8,072 bases of DNA from Roseivirga sp. UBA6061. GTDB taxonomy: Bacteria > Bacteroidota > Bacteroidia > Cytophagales > Cyclobacteriaceae. Where the stretch lies: positions 1 to 8,072 of the forward strand of contig DIYF01000030.1 in assembly GCA_002427745.1 (NCBI GenBank), read 5' to 3'. The first letter of the stretch is position 1. Each line of letters begins with the position of its first letter. A program made the translations under genes and the position numbers. This document shows, in pieces, positions 7,005 through 8,072 of the stretch. The notes under the pieces are model-generated. The model was given only the letters and a program-made list of their open reading frames with translations. It searched no databases and was not told the DNA's origin.

Positions 7005-7036
7005 TTGGCAGGTACAGATTGAAAAAGCTATCTTCG
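7005..7036 (+). promoter_or_regulatory. Candidate promoter of the acyltransferase gene
   Basis: TTG at 7005-7007, a 21-bp spacer and TATCTTCG at 7029-7036 match the Bacteroidota -33/-7 pattern with one mismatch in the -7 element. The start would be near 7042, leaving a very short leader before the ATG at 7052. A second candidate lies upstream: TTG at 6898-6900, an 18-bp spacer, then TGCTTTTG at 6919-6926. Confidence 0.3.
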
Positions 7037-7051
7037 CCCCTTTAACTGGTC

Positions 7052-7780
7052 ATGCGAATTCCACTTCTTATTTACTCAGCCTACGGGCTCACTATTTTCG
7101 CATTAATCTTCCTGATCCTGCTGCCCTTCTTTCTGCTGGCCATGTTTGTAAAGCCCCTGGAAAAAATGGCTTCAACCCTCAACTGGATCTGGGCCAGAGC
7201 ATTCTTCTTTTTAATGCCCTTCAACCGCACAGAGATCAGTTATGAGCAGGCACTGGATAGAAAACAGTCTTACATACTCTGCGCCAACCACTTTTCTTAT
7301 CTGGATATCCCCACCATGGGACTGATCCACCACAACTTTAAGTTTATCGGTAAAAGCTCATTGCGAAAAGTGCCTGTCTGGGGTTATATGTACAGCAAGC
7401 TTCATATTCTGGTAAACCGTGAAAGCCTGAAGGGACGCTATGCCAGCTGGGCGCAGGCAAGGGAAGCTTTAAAGGCAGGCTTCAGTATTGTTTTTTTTGC
7501 AGAAGGAGGAATTGTAAGCCGCAACCCACCTGAAATGGCTCGGTTCAAAGAGGGTAGTTTTAAACTGGCCGTTGAAGAACAGGTTCCGATCGTGCCCGTG
7601 ACCATACACCGCAATCATATCATCCTGCCGGATAAAAAGCCTCTGATCATGCGTACAGGTAAAGTCTCACTGAAAGTACACCGCCCGATTCACCCGGCAG
7701 GCCACGATGAGGCCGCTGTAAAGGAACTCAAAATGCAGGTCAGAGCTATACTGGAAGCTGAGCTGAAAAAGGTTGACTAA
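7052..7780 (+). CDS. PlsC-type 1-acylglycerol-3-phosphate O-acyltransferase family protein, 242 aa
   Basis: Enzymes of this family transfer an acyl group to lysophosphatidic acid or a related acceptor at the inner membrane in phospholipid synthesis. The four family motifs are in order: the catalytic H(X)4D as NHFSYLD (H80, D85); the acceptor-binding block GKSSLRKVPVWG (100-111); EGG in FAEGGIVSRN (149-158), replacing the usual FPEGTRS; and VPIVPVTI (178-185). A hydrophobic anchor spans about residues 6-31, with a second hydrophobic patch at 44-56. The length is normal for the family. The ATG is chosen because the membrane anchor begins at once; no Shine-Dalgarno sequence is seen. It is transcribed divergently from the OmpH-like operon and converges with the DUF6089-type gene, so it is probably a single-gene unit. 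Acyltransferase membership is firm; the exact acceptor is not certain, given the altered motif III and because genomes often carry several paralogues. Confidence 0.9.
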   Translation: MRIPLLIYSAYGLTIFALIFLILLPFFLLAMFVKPLEKMASTLNWIWARAFFFLMPFNRTEISYEQALDRKQSYILCANHFSYLDIPTMGLIHHNFKFIGKSSLRKVPVWGYMYSKLHILVNRESLKGRYASWAQAREALKAGFSIVFFAEGGIVSRNPPEMARFKEGSFKLAVEEQVPIVPVTIHRNHIILPDKKPLIMRTGKVSLKVHRPIHPAGHDEAAVKELKMQVRAILEAELKKVD

Positions 7781-7786
7781 TACGAA

Positions 7787-7833
7787 GCCACCTGCTACTA
7801 CCCTCATGACAGATAAAGAGTAGCGCAGGCGGC
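7787..7833. terminator. Imperfect GC-rich hairpin after the acyltransferase gene
   Basis: GCCACCTGC (7787-7795) pairs with GCAGGCGGC (7825-7833) with one A/C mismatch, and an inner CTAC/GTAG extends the stem. It starts 6 nt after the TAA stop. No T-run follows on either strand, so it is only a candidate 3' structure. Confidence 0.3.
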
Positions 7834-7844
7834 TCCCCACTACA

Positions 7845-7866
7845 AAAGGAAGTGGAAGTTCCCTTT
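7845..7866. terminator. Possible bidirectional terminator between convergent genes
   Basis: AAAGGAA (7845-7851) pairs with TTCCCTTT (7859-7866) with one bulged base and a 7-nt loop. The stem has A residues on one side and T residues on the other, the layout of a weak two-way intrinsic terminator. Its placement between the two convergent stop codons supports this. Confidence 0.35.
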
Positions 7867-7871
7867 GATCT

Positions 7872-8072
7872 CTATCGATAGAAGAAATAGGCCAGTGCTC
7901 CCTCCAGGCCTATATTCAGTATAATCAGCCCGTCATTCCTTTCAGGATTCCCCCGTTGACCTCCCTCCTTAGCCTGAGGCAGTCCCAGTTCAGTTCGTCT
8001 GTCGCTTAAGCTTCTGGCAACAGACTGAAGGCTGGCAAGTTCAGGATAATCTGTACTGACATCATCCAGGTA
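7872..8072 (-). CDS. DUF6089-type outer-membrane beta-barrel protein, C-terminal 66 residues
   Basis: The frame enters from the right edge and ends at a TAG at 7874-7872. Features that match my recollection of the C-terminus of DUF6089 proteins, a Bacteroidota outer-membrane beta-barrel family of unknown role, are YLDDVSTDYP at the very start, LSDRRTELG about 20 residues later, and GGQRGNPERND before a final hydrophobic strand (LIILNIGLEGALAYFFYR). The alternating hydrophobic last strand ending in aromatic residues fits insertion by the BAM machinery. Family members are usually more than 200 residues, so most of the gene is outside the window. It converges on the acyltransferase gene with a 91-bp gap. 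Confidence 0.75.
   Translation of the reverse strand, partial: YLDDVSTDYPELASLQSVARSLSDRRTELGLPQAKEGGQRGNPERNDGLIILNIGLEGALAYFFYR

Larger units (their letters stand above)
6763..7051. other. Divergent intergenic region between the operon and the acyltransferase gene
   Basis: This 289-bp stretch has no convincing gene. It holds the two perfect palindromes listed separately, an A/T-only inverted repeat, candidate promoters in both directions, and three copies of TTGATAC (6786-6792, 6898-6904, 6979-6985). The first two copies lie in a longer shared GATTGATACT (6784-6793 and 6896-6905). Regulation of both flanking units is most likely encoded here. Confidence 0.7.

Noticed and set aside
6898..7245. 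115-codon plus-strand frame overlapping the start of the acyltransferase
   Set aside because: Its second half overlaps the acyltransferase in another frame and its sequence has no export signal, domain or ribosome site. The acyltransferase frame has all family motifs.
1..8072. CRISPR array, tRNA, rRNA, transposase or phage genes
   Set aside because: There are no regularly spaced direct repeats, no cloverleaf-like or rRNA-like sequence, and no protein with mobile-element motifs.

Overview
The window looks like a chromosomal segment from a member of the Bacteroidota, probably the Cytophagales. This is inferred from the protein families: a giant exported SpvB/Rhs-shell-like protein of the Bacteroidota type, an OmpH/Skp-like coiled-coil protein, a DUF6089-type outer-membrane protein, scarce Shine-Dalgarno signals, and possible -33 TTG / -7 TAnnTTTG promoters. 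I cannot name the genus from sequence alone.

Layout. Positions 6762 down to 1 hold a compact minus-strand gene cluster. In transcription order it contains an OmpH/Skp-like protein (6762-6220), a small putative lipoprotein (6230-5580), a 1701-residue exported protein (5573-468), and the beginning of a further exported protein that runs off the left edge (463-1). The gaps are an 11-nt overlap, 6 nt and 4 nt, so the four genes are almost certainly one operon. Positions 6763-7051 are the divergent intergenic region, with two striking palindromes and candidate promoters for both sides. Position 7052 starts a plus-strand PlsC-type acyltransferase ending at 7780. A short convergent intergenic stretch (7781-7871) has two imperfect hairpins. 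The right edge holds the last 66 codons of a minus-strand DUF6089-type outer-membrane protein.

How the genes may work together. Every product of the minus-strand operon carries an export or membrane signal. A Skp-like periplasmic holdase candidate and a lipoprotein precede a very large secreted protein whose N-terminus has the proline/glycine/tryptophan signature of SpvB/Rhs-type shells. The following exported gene may be its partner. The arrangement suggests a dedicated envelope or secretion module for a giant shell-like protein. No toxin domain, immunity gene, YD-repeat array or T9SS sorting domain is visible within the window, so the module's function is open. The next gene to the left, beyond the window, is the key missing piece. 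The PlsC-like gene and the DUF6089-type gene appear to be unrelated neighbours (phospholipid synthesis and outer membrane).

I see no tRNA, rRNA, CRISPR array, insertion sequence or phage gene.
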